From the NCBI GenBank assembly GCA_015178975.1, contig WHVD01000003.1, positions 310,001 to 374,000 of the forward strand: DNA of 64,000 bases, written 5' to 3'. The stretch is from Hysterangium stoloniferum. Taxonomy: Eukaryota; Basidiomycota; Agaricomycetes; Hysterangiales; Hysterangiaceae. Of this stretch, positions 46,352 through 57,137 are shown in pieces. Under the pieces are notes generated by a model, which saw nothing but the letters and a program-made list of their open reading frames with translations, did not search any database and was not told the DNA's origin. Every line of letters starts with the position of its first letter. The first letter of the stretch is position 1. The position numbers and the translations under genes were made by a program.

Positions 46352-48230
46352 TCACTCCAAATTCTGCCATTCGCCGAGCTCAATAGCGAAAGCAACTGCA
46401 AGTTTTGAGAATTCCAGCATATGCTCGAAGCTGAACTCTGGAGAAATATCAATGCGACTACATGACATTTTATATCAGATTCGGGTTCAAATCTTCACAA
46501 AAAAACCCACGTACTCTGAGCCAGAGTGTATATGTTGATTGGTGTTCTTGTAGGCGCTTTCTCTGGCATTGGCCGTCAATATTAACATAAGACGGCTAAA
46601 TTCAAAACGTACGCCACGGAGGAACCTCGATATCCAGCTTTTCCCCAGCTCCCGCTGTTTTATAGTTAGTTGTGCCCGCTTGCTCCAGTAGAACGGGTAA
46701 GTTACTGGTCAGAGCATGCATAACCACATGTGATCTCTACATATGGTATATCCAGATACGTATCGATCATTTTCTCGATCAGCCTTGTAAGACTATCATA
46801 AACGTTAGTCAAGCACACCGTGGCTCTCTTAATACACATTTACTCAAGATCAACGTAGTCGACAATAACGCCTAGTGACACCCGGAAGAAGAGACCATTA
46901 GAAAGCACCTAGGAAATTAGTTATCACGAACCGACTTCCTCGCGAGTTCCTTCTTTGACCCAAGCAGTAATATCCATCTGAGGGTATTAGGGAGATTATA
47001 ATTCGATGAGGCTAGGTATACCTGTGTCATAGCGACTACGTCGACGCCGATTTCTTTATAAGCTTGTGCCATTCCTTGGGATCCCAGAAGACCCCCTTCC
47101 TAAATCATGTTTTATCGACGAATTATGAATTAATTTGACCACACTATAGACAGACCTCAGCCGAGTACCAGTGGAACTCGACAGTCCTATTTGGTCGGAA
47201 TCCAGCGGATAAAAGAGCCCTATATGCCTCTAGTATAGTTACTGTACCAGAACCATCGTCGTCTGCCCCAGGGGCAGCCAGCCAAGGTAACACGTTGATA
47301 CTAACGAAGGAACATGAGTTGCCGAAGGCAAGATTAAAAAAAGGCTTGCCACCTATCGAGATGAGCACCTAGAATAATAACTTCGTTGCTCTTCGAGGTA
47401 CCGTTAATCCTGGCTATGATGGATGACTGTGGCCATGAATGAGTGAATTCTTTGACAGAGATGGCTTCACGAAGCTCTGGTGAAGCAAATGCCGTAGTTA
47501 TCTATGTTTTTCAAAATAAATGCACGAGTTTGACCGATAAAAAATCTCAGACCTCAGAGATGCGTGATAATAGCCATTTCTGGCTTTCGACTCCAGTCTA
47601 ACGGTTTATCAGCCACGTCAGTCTGATAAACAGAAGTAAAAACTGACAGAACTATGATAATCTGCAAGTTGAAGAATGGGTGGACATCCGTTCGAATAGT
47701 AGTAAATTAGACATACATCTATTGTAAAAGCTTGTAAACTTTTCGAGGTTCGCTTTGGGGCCCTCAATGGACAGATTCGTAATAACCCCCTTCACGGTCC
47801 CCTCTAAGTTCAATGGCTTATACGGGACTAGAGTAAAGTCGATTATGATAACACGGAAGAATACTTGGAAGCTAAAAAAAAGTACCAGGCGAATACAGTA
47901 TGCTATGATCTAAATGACGGGTGTCTGTACTGTGAAATTGCGATTCGGGTTGTTGCTTGGATCTGTAAGTATGAAAACTAACACATCAAAAAACCTGCGA
48001 CCTTCAGCCTTCTCCTGCAATTTTTCCCATTCACTCATCCAAATTCGGGAGCCATCCTCAAACTGCAACAGGCGCTGTTCGTCAAGGTCAAGAGAAAGGC
48101 CAGGATGTAGATCAGACAATGGTCGCTGGGGACGAAGAATATCCTGCGAATCAGCAATAATGGGATTCGCAAAAATTTGAAGAGCCAAGGATAGCAGAAG
48201 GAACGAGGAAGTGCTTGCCAGTGACCACAT
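46352..48230 (-). CDS. Secreted M28 leucine aminopeptidase, copy 2
   Basis: The start [20 protein letters not shown] is a signal peptide. The propeptide [20 protein letters not shown] aligns with copy 1 ([18 protein letters not shown]). Core blocks are [46 protein letters not shown] followed by [21 protein letters not shown], and [16 protein letters not shown], with an end [13 protein letters not shown] at 46352. The M28 zinc ligands look intact across splice joins. Intron positions match copy 1 where I checked them (after AHQD, after WYSAE and inside CSDH), so the pair arose by tandem duplication. The sequences have diverged well beyond recent duplicates. The gene is divergent from uL11m. 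Confidence 0.92.
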
Positions 48231-48389
48231 TTCAGACGTGAGTCACTCAATGTTTCTGTGCTTAGCTAGCGCTCAGTTTGGCTCTTGCAAACAACTCCAA
48301 GCGACTCGGAATACCCTTCCCTTAGGTTCGTTGCAGCTACTCAAGCTCGCATACCTATTCTAAGTCAGCATATCGACTAGATCAGTTCA
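48231..48389. promoter_or_regulatory. Divergent promoter, aminopeptidase 2 / uL11m
   Basis: Start codons are 159 bp apart on opposite strands. I see no clear TATA box. A shared regulatory region is inferred. Confidence 0.4.
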
Positions 48390-48886
48390 ATGTCAAAGGC
48401 TGCAGCAGGAAAGGCCCAGCTGGTGGTATGCTCCTGTCTCATCTCAGGTCCGTAACTTCTAAACCAGGCTTCGCGCAGCGTTTGCTGTTATCTGCAGGGA
48501 AGGCAACTCCCAGTCCCCCGATTGGCCCCGCACTTGGTGCGCGTGGTGTCAAGGCGATAGACTTTTGCAGGGAATTCAACGCACGAACAGCGCACTTGGA
48601 GCCTGGCGTGCCCACCCCTACGCTCATCACCGTGCAACCCGACCGTACTTTTTCATTCATCACCAAAACCCCTCCCGTTTCGTACTTCCTCAAAAAGGCC
48701 TCTGGCATAGAGAAAGGCGCAGCTCAACCCGGTCGTGAAGTGACGGGCACGATTAGCCTGAAGCATATATACGAAATCGCCAAAGTCAAACAAACTGATG
48801 GCCATTTGAAACATTTACCACTCGAGTCGATTGCAAGGATGGTGGTGGGAAGCTCCAGGAGCTTGGGATTACGCGTTGTGCCATGA
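48390..48886 (+). CDS. Mitochondrial ribosomal protein uL11m
   Basis: Exons 48390-48425 and 48479-48886 encode 147 residues. The joined N-terminus is MSKAAAGKAQLV-RLLLSAGKATPSPPIG, then PALGARGVKAIDFCREFNAR, PDRTFSFITKTPPVSYFLKK, and SLKHIYEIAKVKQTD. The last block is IARMVVGSSRSLGLRVVP. These are bacterial-type L11 signatures, and the absence of a long presequence is normal for fungal uL11m. It forms the GTPase-associated stalk base with 21S rRNA. The acceptor GCGCAG at 48473-48478 is chosen because it keeps the L11 frame; the earlier CAG would shift it. Confidence 0.94.
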
Positions 48887-49475
48887 ATCACCGCATATAG
48901 ACATATCATATCACCTCACTTGGAAAGTCCCAGTTTTATTTCACAGACCGACTTTAGCTAAATGGGTTTCTTTGCATGTCATAGATCACGGCGTTCGCAG
49001 CGGCGTCATCGACGCAATCCGCACACCCTCACGAGTTTCTTGCGGTGTCGGCGCCATAAACGATAAGGAACATAGAATTCGAGGAGGAGGTGGGAGAAAC
49101 TTACTCGAGGGCTTTCTATATTTGATAACTATGTAGGAGAGAATATAGTAAACTATTGTGACAGTATAGGATAGACGCAGGAAAAAAATCTTTACTGTCA
49201 TGTCCTTGTCATTTGTTCATGACCATTGTAACCGTCCATTGAGTCTGCTGACCACGAAAGGCGCAATTCTGCCTTCATATGTGACCTTATAGTTGGAGTT
49301 GTTCATCGTTACGCCGCCAACATGTTCATACCATCTCTCGAATTATCAACCTCATTCACAATAGACGTCATCGTCCATGCATCTTTGTACCGGTCATGTA
49401 GACTTGGGTTGATCTCTGTGTATAAAACCCATTTATAAATTGTGTGACGACGACAATAATTGATTGTATAATTTA
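48887..49475. other. Convergent intergenic region, no gene recognised
   Basis: 589 bp between the stops of uL11m and the AhpD-like gene. A short minus-strand frame (49069 down to about 48998, MAPTPQETREGVRIASMTPL) has no upstream support and is left uncalled. Confidence 0.5.
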
Positions 49476-50568
49476 TCAAAGCTTTGCTTTTTCTTCGTGA
49501 TCTACTCCTCGGACAACGTCACACAACTCGTCTATCGTTTTTGTTACCCACTCTGCACCTTCTGCACTAGATAGCCAGCGATCGCCTTCAGTTGCTGGCT
49601 CGCCGTTGTAGCTGTCGCCGTGGGACTTGAGCAAGCCAAATATGTGACTTGTCAATTGTGGACCAACTCCTCCTTCAGTGCGCAGACATGCCACGCCAAC
49701 TACCGAGGAGAGAGTACGGTTGACATTTCTCTGTTCGTGAGCAGGGTCGCCGGGCGCCCAGGGATTCAGTACCATACCATAGCTCTGTATGATAAATGCT
49801 ATGGGCAACAACATCAGGACCGTGAGCATTGGACAAAAAACGGGAGCAAGATCGACAAATTTTTACATATAAAATCAGGATGGTATGAGCCAAGTTTAGC
49901 CGCGAGCTTCTCGTCATGGGGCGCATAGATGTGCGTCCAGAGCCTGCGGCCACGTTCGGTGAATTCCTCAATGTTCGAGGGACTTGCCTCCCTGCAGGAA
50001 CGCGCGATTGCCGCGTTAGAAAACGGGCCAACAGCCGGGGAATAACGACGTGTTTACCTCTCTGACTTGGTGCGGAGTGACTCCTTCACATCACTCTCAA
50101 GAGCACCCGTGAGCGCTTCGAGAGACAGTATGACCTAATCGGGATGAGCCATGTGGATGGGCGCTGCCGGACTGAGCTTACTCGAGGTACTCCCACAAAG
50201 ATTGTGGACTTCAGGGCTGCCTCCCTCATCAACGAGGCATGGGCTGTCCTGTCCGCTCTGGAGAGCAGGCCTGTACTGCTGGATGACAATGGATCACGTC
50301 GTGCGACGTAGCGATATAGATGGCTGACTGCCGAAGGTACATTTGCCGAAAGAAATGTTGATGTCTGTATGCGTGTGAGATAACATACGACGTGTTTAAA
50401 TCCATAGAGACAGACCGCGAGAACGAGCCAGCCGTCTTGCGCGCCATGTTTGGCAGCCTCTCTTAAGGTAGGCGTTAGTACAGCATGTAGTCTGTCCAGT
50501 GGAGGCGAAGGATTGGATTGAGGCTTGCGAAGAGTCAACAGGTGCTTAATTGGCACTGGCAGTTTCAT
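49476..50568 (-). CDS. AhpD-like (carboxymuconolactone decarboxylase fold) protein
   Basis: The start at 50568 gives MKLPVPIKHLLTLRKPQSNP and LREAAKHGAQDGWLVLA. After introns come SRADRTAHASLMREAALKST, IFVGVPR, VILSLEALTGALESDVKE, EASPSNIEEFTERGRRLWTH, and IYAPHDEKLAAKLGSYHPDF. The C-terminus has ANRTLSSVVGVACLRTEGG-type sequence (NRTLSSVVGVACLRTEGGVG), PQLTSHIFGLLKSHG, and ends DVVRGVDHEEKAKL at 49476. REAxLKxxxFxGxPR plus SSVVGVACLR resembles the AhpD/CMD fold seen in many uncharacterised fungal proteins. The canonical AhpD CxxC motif is not visible, so peroxidase-reductase activity is doubtful. Substrate and role are unknown. An earlier in-frame ATG at 50625 is possible. Confidence 0.72.
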
Positions 50569-51170
50569 GATAGAAAAAGACAAAGGGTACAACCAAAAGT
50601 TCCCATGACATTTCGTTGAAACCAAAGATACGGCGGCGTATTGTTCACACGGTCAAGAGAGGAGTACTACTTGATTACTCGAATATAACTTGTATCACTG
50701 TTATTTAGCGTAGCTATAATCCCAAAGAGATTGTAATAAATTAAACACCACCCCGGTATTGCATGGCCTCACAGGAGTTGAGTATTACCTAATGATTATA
50801 CTTATGAATAGACGCACAGAGTCCCCGAGGTCTCACCATCTTGCTTCTGGGTCTTGTTGTCAAGGTACCGCTTTCTGGGAAAATAATAACGCAGCTTCAC
50901 ACACTAATAAAAAATGATATGCATAAATGACGTCCATATCGTTGAGAATATGTAAAGGAAAAAAGTATGCAAAACGGTATCAGTACTAAAATGGTGCTAC
51001 ATGAATTGGCCTGCGTTCAAGTAACCAGCGTGTATCGAAAGAAGCAATACCAAAAAAGCCCATCAAAAGTAAATCGTCTATGCCAGACGCGGGGTATACC
51101 AGGGGCCTAGCCCTTCACAGCAGCGTGAGGACGATGAACATTGGGCCGGTATTGCAGATCATAAACGAGC
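50569..51170. other. Intergenic region, no gene recognised
   Basis: 602 bp with the promoter of the AhpD-like gene and the 3' UTR of the GH128 gene. The sequence is A/T-rich between 50690 and 50960. No coding signal is seen. Confidence 0.55.
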
Positions 51171-52520
51171 TTAAGAAGCCGGGTACCAAGCTTTACCGAG
51201 GGCATTGGGGCTACCGTCTGGGTTCGTCAATGCGTTCAGGGGAGCGAGACCACCTGGCAACGACCCGGTGAAAATGCCTGAAACATGTGAGTGAGATGCG
51301 AGGTAAACGTGTACAGGAACATACCGAAAGGTGCAGCAGCCATCATCCAGGGCGTCGCGTCAATAAACGCTTTGATCTTTTGCTCGAAATTCCAAACTTC
51401 GTCTTCCTTACATTGAGGCCCCCCATTGAAATTCTAAAAGTAATCAATTAATTGATGTTAGAAGAAGCGGCAGTTTCGATGTCCTACCTGGCAAGCAAAC
51501 TCCGACAAGAATATCGGTCGGCCGAATGTAGTGTGCATGTCGTTCAAATAGTCGATTAGGGCTTGGGGATCGACGTCATACCAGTGAGTAGCCAAGGCAT
51601 CGACCTAAATCAATGGAATGTGTAAAGAAGAGACACAGGGACCAGAATAAAACGAATTAAAAACCTACATGACAATCGGGGCATTCCTTGAAGAATTGTT
51701 GCATCCATACTTTGCCATAGGGATCAGAGGTGGTGGCTGGGGAAAAGGTATAAGTGCCCTTCGCAGCCAAGGGATTGAAGTATTGTCTCCAGAGTTGGGC
51801 AGCGCGGGTTGTGGACATGTCAGCCTGTTGGGCTTCTGGGGGGAGCTCCGGTCTATTCAAATTGATTTATGAGAAGAATCAATTTGAGCAACAACCTAAT
51901 ACACGCACTCATTCATTCCCATGATGCACTTAGGTACGGTGCCCGTGTTTACAATCTTCTCATTCCACGTGCCTTCATCCCTTTCTCCCCAAAACATTGG
52001 GCAGCAGATAGTATTAAACTGGTCTAGTCCGCCTGGGCAACTCGGTGACCAATTGTAGATTCTTGCGAGAAAATGTCAAAATGGAGACTTGCATTGGGAG
52101 AAAAAAGAGCACTAACATTGAAGGATTGTACTGGGGAAGGAATTTGGTATCTAGTGTCCAGCCTGCGCCCTGCTTGTTACGCAAACCGAGTGGGTTGTTG
52201 CCTCCAGTATTGATAGAGGTAGCAGGGGTGGAAGCTGGGGGATCCGGAGTGTCGGAAGAAGAAGGAGAGGGAGAGGGAGAAGGCGCGGGAGTCGGAGAAG
52301 ACGCAGGAGACGGAGAAGAATTGGAGGGGGAAGATCTAGGCTTGCACTTGGAAGGGGTAGCCCTCTTCCGCTTCGCAATGGCATCGTGACCACGATGGTG
52401 AACACCGCGATGTACATGCTCTACGGTCAGGGCATTAACGGGAGTTGCTTGCAAAGAACAAATCAAGGCTGCCAAAGCCGAAAAAGTGAAGAGGGAAATG
52501 AGGCGGGAAGTGACGGCCAT
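51171..52520 (-). CDS. Secreted GH128 (Asl1-type) glycoside hydrolase, putative beta-1,3-glucanase
   Basis: A signal peptide (MAVTSRLISLFTFSALAALI) is followed by a basic, possibly dibasic-processed segment (HDAIAKRKR) and a Ser/Pro linker of about 40 residues. The catalytic domain then reads LGLRNKQGAGWTLDTKFLPQ, IYNWSPSCPGGLDQFNTIC, CPMFWGERDEGTWNEK, CIMGMNE-NRPELPPEAQQADM, ATHWYDVDPQALIDYLND, and IFLSEFACQ. The Glu residues in GMNE and LSEF suit the acid/base and nucleophile of this retaining family. The C-terminus is IFTGSLPGGLAPLNALTNPD and GKAWYPAS, stop 51171-51173. GH128 enzymes cut beta-1,3-glucan; in mushrooms they act in cell-wall remodelling and autolysis. A TATA box lies about 145 bp upstream. 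Confidence 0.9.
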
Positions 52521-53287
52521 CACGGATATCAAGGGAGATCGAAGGGGGGAAAGCGAGTGTCTTCAGAAAAGAATGTGTTGACGGCCTGAGGTCGTGGAGT
52601 TTGTCTAATAGGGGCGGAGAGAGAAGGTCGTTCGTCAATAGCAAGTTAAACAATGGCTTTGGCCCCTTTTATATGGGAAAATTCGGGTTCCGCAGCGAAT
52701 GGCCGCGGAACCCCGGACACTGCCAAGCCACGCTTAAAACAGGCCAGGAAAAAATTTAAAATTATGTAAATTAAATTATTAAATATAGTTGGCAACGATG
52801 TCGTGTGCCCATAGGTAGTACTTATTTCAGCAGGTTTAAACAAGGATTTCGTTTGACAGAGATTGAAAATTCAGGAAAATACAGTATATCTAGTTCCTGA
52901 TTTTTCCAATCATCATCAGAGTTAAATTTCTTGTAACTGATCAAGGTAGTGATGTTAATATTGCATTAACTACAGGCACCAACTGGGCTCTATTCGTCTC
53001 ATAGTTTTGACTGACGTGATATATACAACGCTTCCGCAAGCTCATGCTTCGAGCTTCATTGTCCAATAGCTCACTCACTAGTACACGCAGCCTCAGCCTC
53101 GAGCCACTCAGTGACCTATATAGACAGTTTCATCAAGCCGCCATGGTGATTTGACTGCCGGGCGCCTCTTGAAACCGATATTTAGTGTCCGCTGGCGCGG
53201 TTATCCCCTCTTTTCCTTAACCCATCAAGTTGTTCAACGAAAACCGGTTCAAATATCTGCTCATCCGCGTCCTAAGTTCTTCTCATC
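52521..53287. other. Divergent intergenic region
   Basis: 767 bp between the GH128 and two-RRM gene starts. It holds the GH128 TATA box at 52666-52673 and an A/T-rich middle (52740-52980). Just before 53288 is a C/T-rich leader. No gene is seen. Confidence 0.55.
52666..52673 (-). promoter_or_regulatory. TATA box of the GH128 gene
   Basis: TATAAAAG on the minus strand is a near-perfect TATA consensus, about 145 bp upstream of the GH128 ATG at 52520. Confidence 0.6.
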
Positions 53288-54452
53288 ATGTCTGACGCTC
53301 CTCCGGCTCCTGTTATTGAAAACGGTGTTTCTTCACAGACGCAACCTGCTACTGAAGAGACTCCAGGTCACAAGGTTTATTCCACCCTATCCCCGCCACA
53401 TTCTCTTCTCACTTCTATTTTCAGGTTTTTGCCGGCAATCTTGCTTATTCCACCACTGACGAGGGTCTCCGCGCCTTTTTCGAGTCTGCTGCTACTGATA
53501 TGTTAGCCATTGCCTCCCTTTTTATCTTCATCTTTGTCGCTCATTCTGTACTTTCCAGCATCTCCGCTCAAGTCATTCAGCGCGGAACCCGCTCGGCTGG
53601 CTATGGTTTCATAGCTTTCGCATCCCTGGAGGCTGCTGAAAAGGCCGTCGCTGCTCTCGACAAAAAGGAGCTCGATGGTCGTGCTCTCATCATTGAGATC
53701 GCAAAGCCCACCGAACAGAAGGATAAGGAAAGAACCGAGAGGAGGGCGAAAAGGAGGGCAGGGAGGAGGGGCAGCAAAGCACCCCCGGGTGAAGTCACTG
53801 AAGCAGAAGCCAATGGCGACGCTGACAAGCCCGACGGCGCTGCTGCTAACTCCGCTGAGCCCGCTAAGCCTAAGAAGAAGAGAAATGTGGTTAGTAATAT
53901 ATGCGCAATTTTTTTCAAGCCCCTTCTCAGTTTTCATTTTATTTTATTCAATAGCGCAAGAAGGCCAAAAAGGTCGTCAAAGACGTTGCTGGCGAAACCG
54001 CTGCCACCACCACTACAGATGCCCCTGCGACAGCTGCCAATGGCGAAGCTCCCAAGAAGAAAACCCCCCGTCCCGCTCGTAAACGCACTCCCCGTCCCGC
54101 CGGTGAACCTCCCGTTGGCGAACCTTCCAAGACTGTTCTCTTTGTCGCTAACCTCGGCTTTAACATTGATGATGCACAACTCACAGAATTATTCACCTCA
54201 AATGGCATTGCTGTCTCGTCTGCTCGTGTCGTCAGGAAGAGATGGGGTACCCCAAGAAAGAGCAAGGGTTACGGCTTCGTTGACGTTGGATCCGAGGAGG
54301 AGCAGAAGAAGGCTCTGGCAGCTCTTCAAGGAAAAGAGGTAGACGGCCGAGAGATCGCTGTCAAAATTGCCGTCAATGCTCAGGAGAGGGAGGACGGTGC
54401 AGAAAACGTCGAAGGTGCAGCCGCCCTCGAGGCCGCTGCTGTTGCCGCATAA
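53288..54452 (+). CDS. Two-RRM RNA-binding protein (nucleolin-like layout)
   Basis: The N-terminus MSDAPPAPVIENGVSSQTQP joins after an intron to VFAGNLAYSTTDEGLRAFFE, the RNP2 part of RRM1. Next come ISAQVIQRGTRSAGYGFIAF (RNP1) and LDKKELDGRALIIEIAK. A basic Lys/Ala/Glu linker rich in KKK and PRP follows, with an intron at about 53888-53954. RRM2 contains TVLFVANLGFNIDDAQLTEL, RKSKGYGFVDVGSEEEQKKA and KEVDGREIAVKIAVNAQERE. The C-terminus is Glu/Ala-rich (EGAAALEAAAVAA), stop 54450-54452. RRM1-basic linker-RRM2 resembles fungal nucleolin/Rbp-type proteins in rRNA or mRNA binding. The exact target cannot be told from the sequence. Confidence 0.88.
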
Positions 54453-54731
54453 TGTTCATGACAGTCACTAATTCTTCTTATTGATGAGTTTTTTTGCTAA
54501 TTCTTTTCTTTCGATGAATCGACTGTTAGTTAAGTTCCTATCAGCGCCGTTTTCTTTCCTGCGCTCACGATCGTCCCATTTCGCTCCTGGCTCGCTTTCA
54601 TAAATTATCTTGTCAGGTGTTCGCATATCGCTAGGGATTTGCCAAAATATAGTGATTACACCGTCCCCATCTGAAAACTCCCTGGCGGAATTATTGAGAA
54701 CCATTTTAGTAAGCGCCTATAGTGAGCCATA

Positions 54732-56036
54732 ATGTCAGACGCAGAGGACGACTATCTATCAGATAAATTCCTCGGTGGTGCCACCACGACTTCATCTAAA
54801 CCTCTTACGTATGCTGAGCGGCGACGGCAGGCTCAACGAGAAGCAGAATTTAAGAATGTACAGAATCGCAAAAGGAGCAAACGAGAGCTTGAGGAAGAGT
54901 CACGTCGGGAAGGGCTGAGCAAGAGTTTATTTGAGAAAGCGAGAGAGGAGGAACAAACCGGTGGTCCAAATAATAAAGCCATGGCAATGATGTTGAAGGC
55001 GAGTACTACTATTGTGAAAAAGTCACGTTGTTTTAACTAAGAGTATCGTGCCTCGGACAGATGGGCTACAAGCCCGGACAATCGCTGGGCCAAGCCCATG
55101 ACGAGGAGCCTACAAACCCGAAGCCGGAAGAGCCCGCAGAGATATCTTCTGCTGCACCCGAACGCCCACCACCCCTATCTGGCCATCTCGTGGAGCCGCT
55201 GCCGCTGGATGTATGGTCTGGTACGTGCCACATGCTATGAATGCAATGCGCGGGCTGCTCACGGTGCACGACACGGTCTGCCAGGTCGTCTCGGCGTCGG
55301 CAAGCGGAAGCGTGCCGCCTCCCCGACCGCCGCTGCAAAACTCGCGAAGATGGTGCACGACGCCGCGGCGGCGGCGGAGGAGCACGCGCGCGGGTCCTAC
55401 CGCGAACGCGCCCGGCAGGAGTACGAGGAGCGGCGCGCAGAGGGGCGCCTCGTCTCTGCGACACGGACGTGCGTGGCGCTCGACGAGACGGCCGGGGAAG
55501 ACGTATGTGGGCGGTGTTTTTTTTCCCGTGCCGTGGATGCTCACGGCGTGTGCAACAGTTCAATGTCTTCTGGCTGAATCCGCGTAATCCCGACGGCTTT
55601 CCTCCTGCTCTGCTTGCCGCCCTCACCGCAGATTCAGGCGCAACAGACGATGCATTGGGTCCATCGGGTGCCGCAGCGGATCCGGTGCAGCTTCGGAAAC
55701 AGATGCAGGCAGACGCATTGCAGCCTTTAGACGACCTCCAGGAGAGTGGGCCACTTTTGATAACGCCGTCGAAACAATCCGAAAAGCTCTGGCCACCGGA
55801 TTTGGTGGCAAAAGCGAGAACGTTCATTCATTCAGATGTATGCACACGTCTTCAAATTCGTTTCTATTGTCATCAACTTAATTTTCCATTGCACACAGGC
55901 TCAGACGAGATTAAAGTTATTGGTGGAATATTTGAGGAGCAAGTACCTTTACTGCTTCTGGTGTGGTACACAATACACAGATTCGGAAGATCTACTAAGC
56001 AATTGTCCCGGCCTTGAAGAGGAAGATCATGACTAG
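54732..56036 (+). CDS. GPATCH11-like G-patch protein
   Basis: The protein starts MSDAEDDYLSDKFLGG, a GPATCH11/CCDC75 signature, then a charged helix (LTYAERRRQAQREAEFKNVQ) and a G-patch: MAMMLK-MGYKPGQSLGQ. The second half has RLGVGKRKRAASPTAAAKLA, FNVFWLNPRNPDGFPPALLA and a long helix. It ends RLKLLVEYLRSKYLYCFWCG, TQYTDSEDLLSNCPGLEEED, then HD and stop at 56034-56036. The CFWCGxxYxDxEDL..CPG motif is the family's C-terminal zinc-like element. G-patch proteins activate DEAH helicases. The exon from about 55280 to 55500 is far more GC-rich than its surroundings, with many Ala and Arg codons; an intron follows from about 55502. Confidence 0.87.
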
Positions 56037-56250
56037 CTATGTACTGGATCTTGAAAGGCGGAACAGGGCTGTAGCACAAAAAGGAAAATAAGAAGAAAAA
56101 AAGAGTTCTTGACGGATATTGTTACAAGGAAAGAGGGGCAGAAAGCAATGCGTGAAGATGCAAATGATTGATGGTCCTTCATGAATGTCTGACATGGAAA
56201 CCGAAAAGTCCTTCCATCCGAGAAAACGACCAGGAGAATGGGTATGTTTC

Positions 56251-57137
56251 TCAGCCAGCGGATTGTAGTGATACCGTTCTCCTGCTATCTGGGTTCGACT
56301 TTGGTCGATATGACGAAACTCGTAATCCCTGATGCCGATTTCGGGGTTTGAGTGGCTCCATGGGAAGTGAAGTGTTCATCGATGCTGAGGTGCTGCCATG
56401 CTCGATTGTATGATGCGGCGATGACGGGGACGCAAGCCCTGGAAGGAGCATCGGCAGGAGGACGGGCGAGAATGATCCAGAACGTTTCCGATGAGGAAAG
56501 GTGGATGCTGTCGGAGATGATTGTGGTGTGTGACGGCGGACGAAAGACGATATGGGAACGTCTGAGGTTGCGTCGATGTCCACGTTCATCATTTTAGGAG
56601 GACACGATAGGCGGGCAGCATTCACGCTGACATCGCGTAGGGTGTTGGGATTGATCGGGGGCGATGAGGACGTTGCCTGCTCAAGATATCACTAAGGTGA
56701 AAGGGTGGCTCGGGACACGACGTACGCGATCTGGCACTTCTGCCTTGGATGTTTCCCAGAGACCATTCGGAAGACTACCCCTTCGGGCGTGTGTCTGGAA
56801 ACAGGAAAGTTAATCAGACATCGACGCGGGGAAGCAGAGGACACACGTTATTCGCGGCACCCAAGTAAGGTGAGAATCTATTTGCGCGGCCCAAGCTTCT
56901 TGGACCTCGGGGCTCACTGAGACAAGATGAATGTGTAAGATGAACCTGGTCGAATTCAGAAATAACGATAGAGGGCGAGTCAGATGTTGAAGGAGGGTGC
57001 TGGCCTCCGGCCGTCTGGAAGGGAGAAGGGGAAAGAGGTGGGGAGGAGGAGGTGGGAACTGAGGGATGGACCTCGGAGGCAGGCTCTGATTCATCCAGGT
57101 CGGGTTCGCCTGTGTTGCTCAGCTTTAATGAGGCCAT
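56251..57137 (-). CDS. Ser/Pro-rich protein B, paralogue of the gene at 18004-18881 (261 aa)
   Basis: Three exons, 56847-57137, 56726-56794 and 56251-56676, have 97, 23 and 142 codons (including stop), with both introns phase 0. MASLKLSNTGEPDLDESEPA is acidic and unlike the start of protein A. Shared with A, in the same order, are SPSIVIS, the basic block PRSLGRANRFSPYLG just before intron 1, ARRGSLPNG in exon 2, ATSSSPPINP at the start of exon 3, then VPISSFVRR and SFSPVLLPMLLPGL. The tail beyond that (KPRNRHQGLRVSSYRPKSNP) is extra. The family is unknown to me. Such conserved short motifs in disordered sequence usually bind partners or carry phosphosites; no function is claimed. Confidence 0.72.

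Noticed and set aside
48986-49201. A 71-codon minus-strand frame between uL11m and the AhpD-like gene
   Set aside because: A low-complexity start followed by MAPTPQETREG; it is too short and unsupported for a gene call.
55066-55827. A 253-codon antisense frame over the GPATCH11-like gene
   Set aside because: It follows from high GC content and contains only Arg/Pro-rich sequence. The sense protein has clear G-patch and CFWCG motifs.
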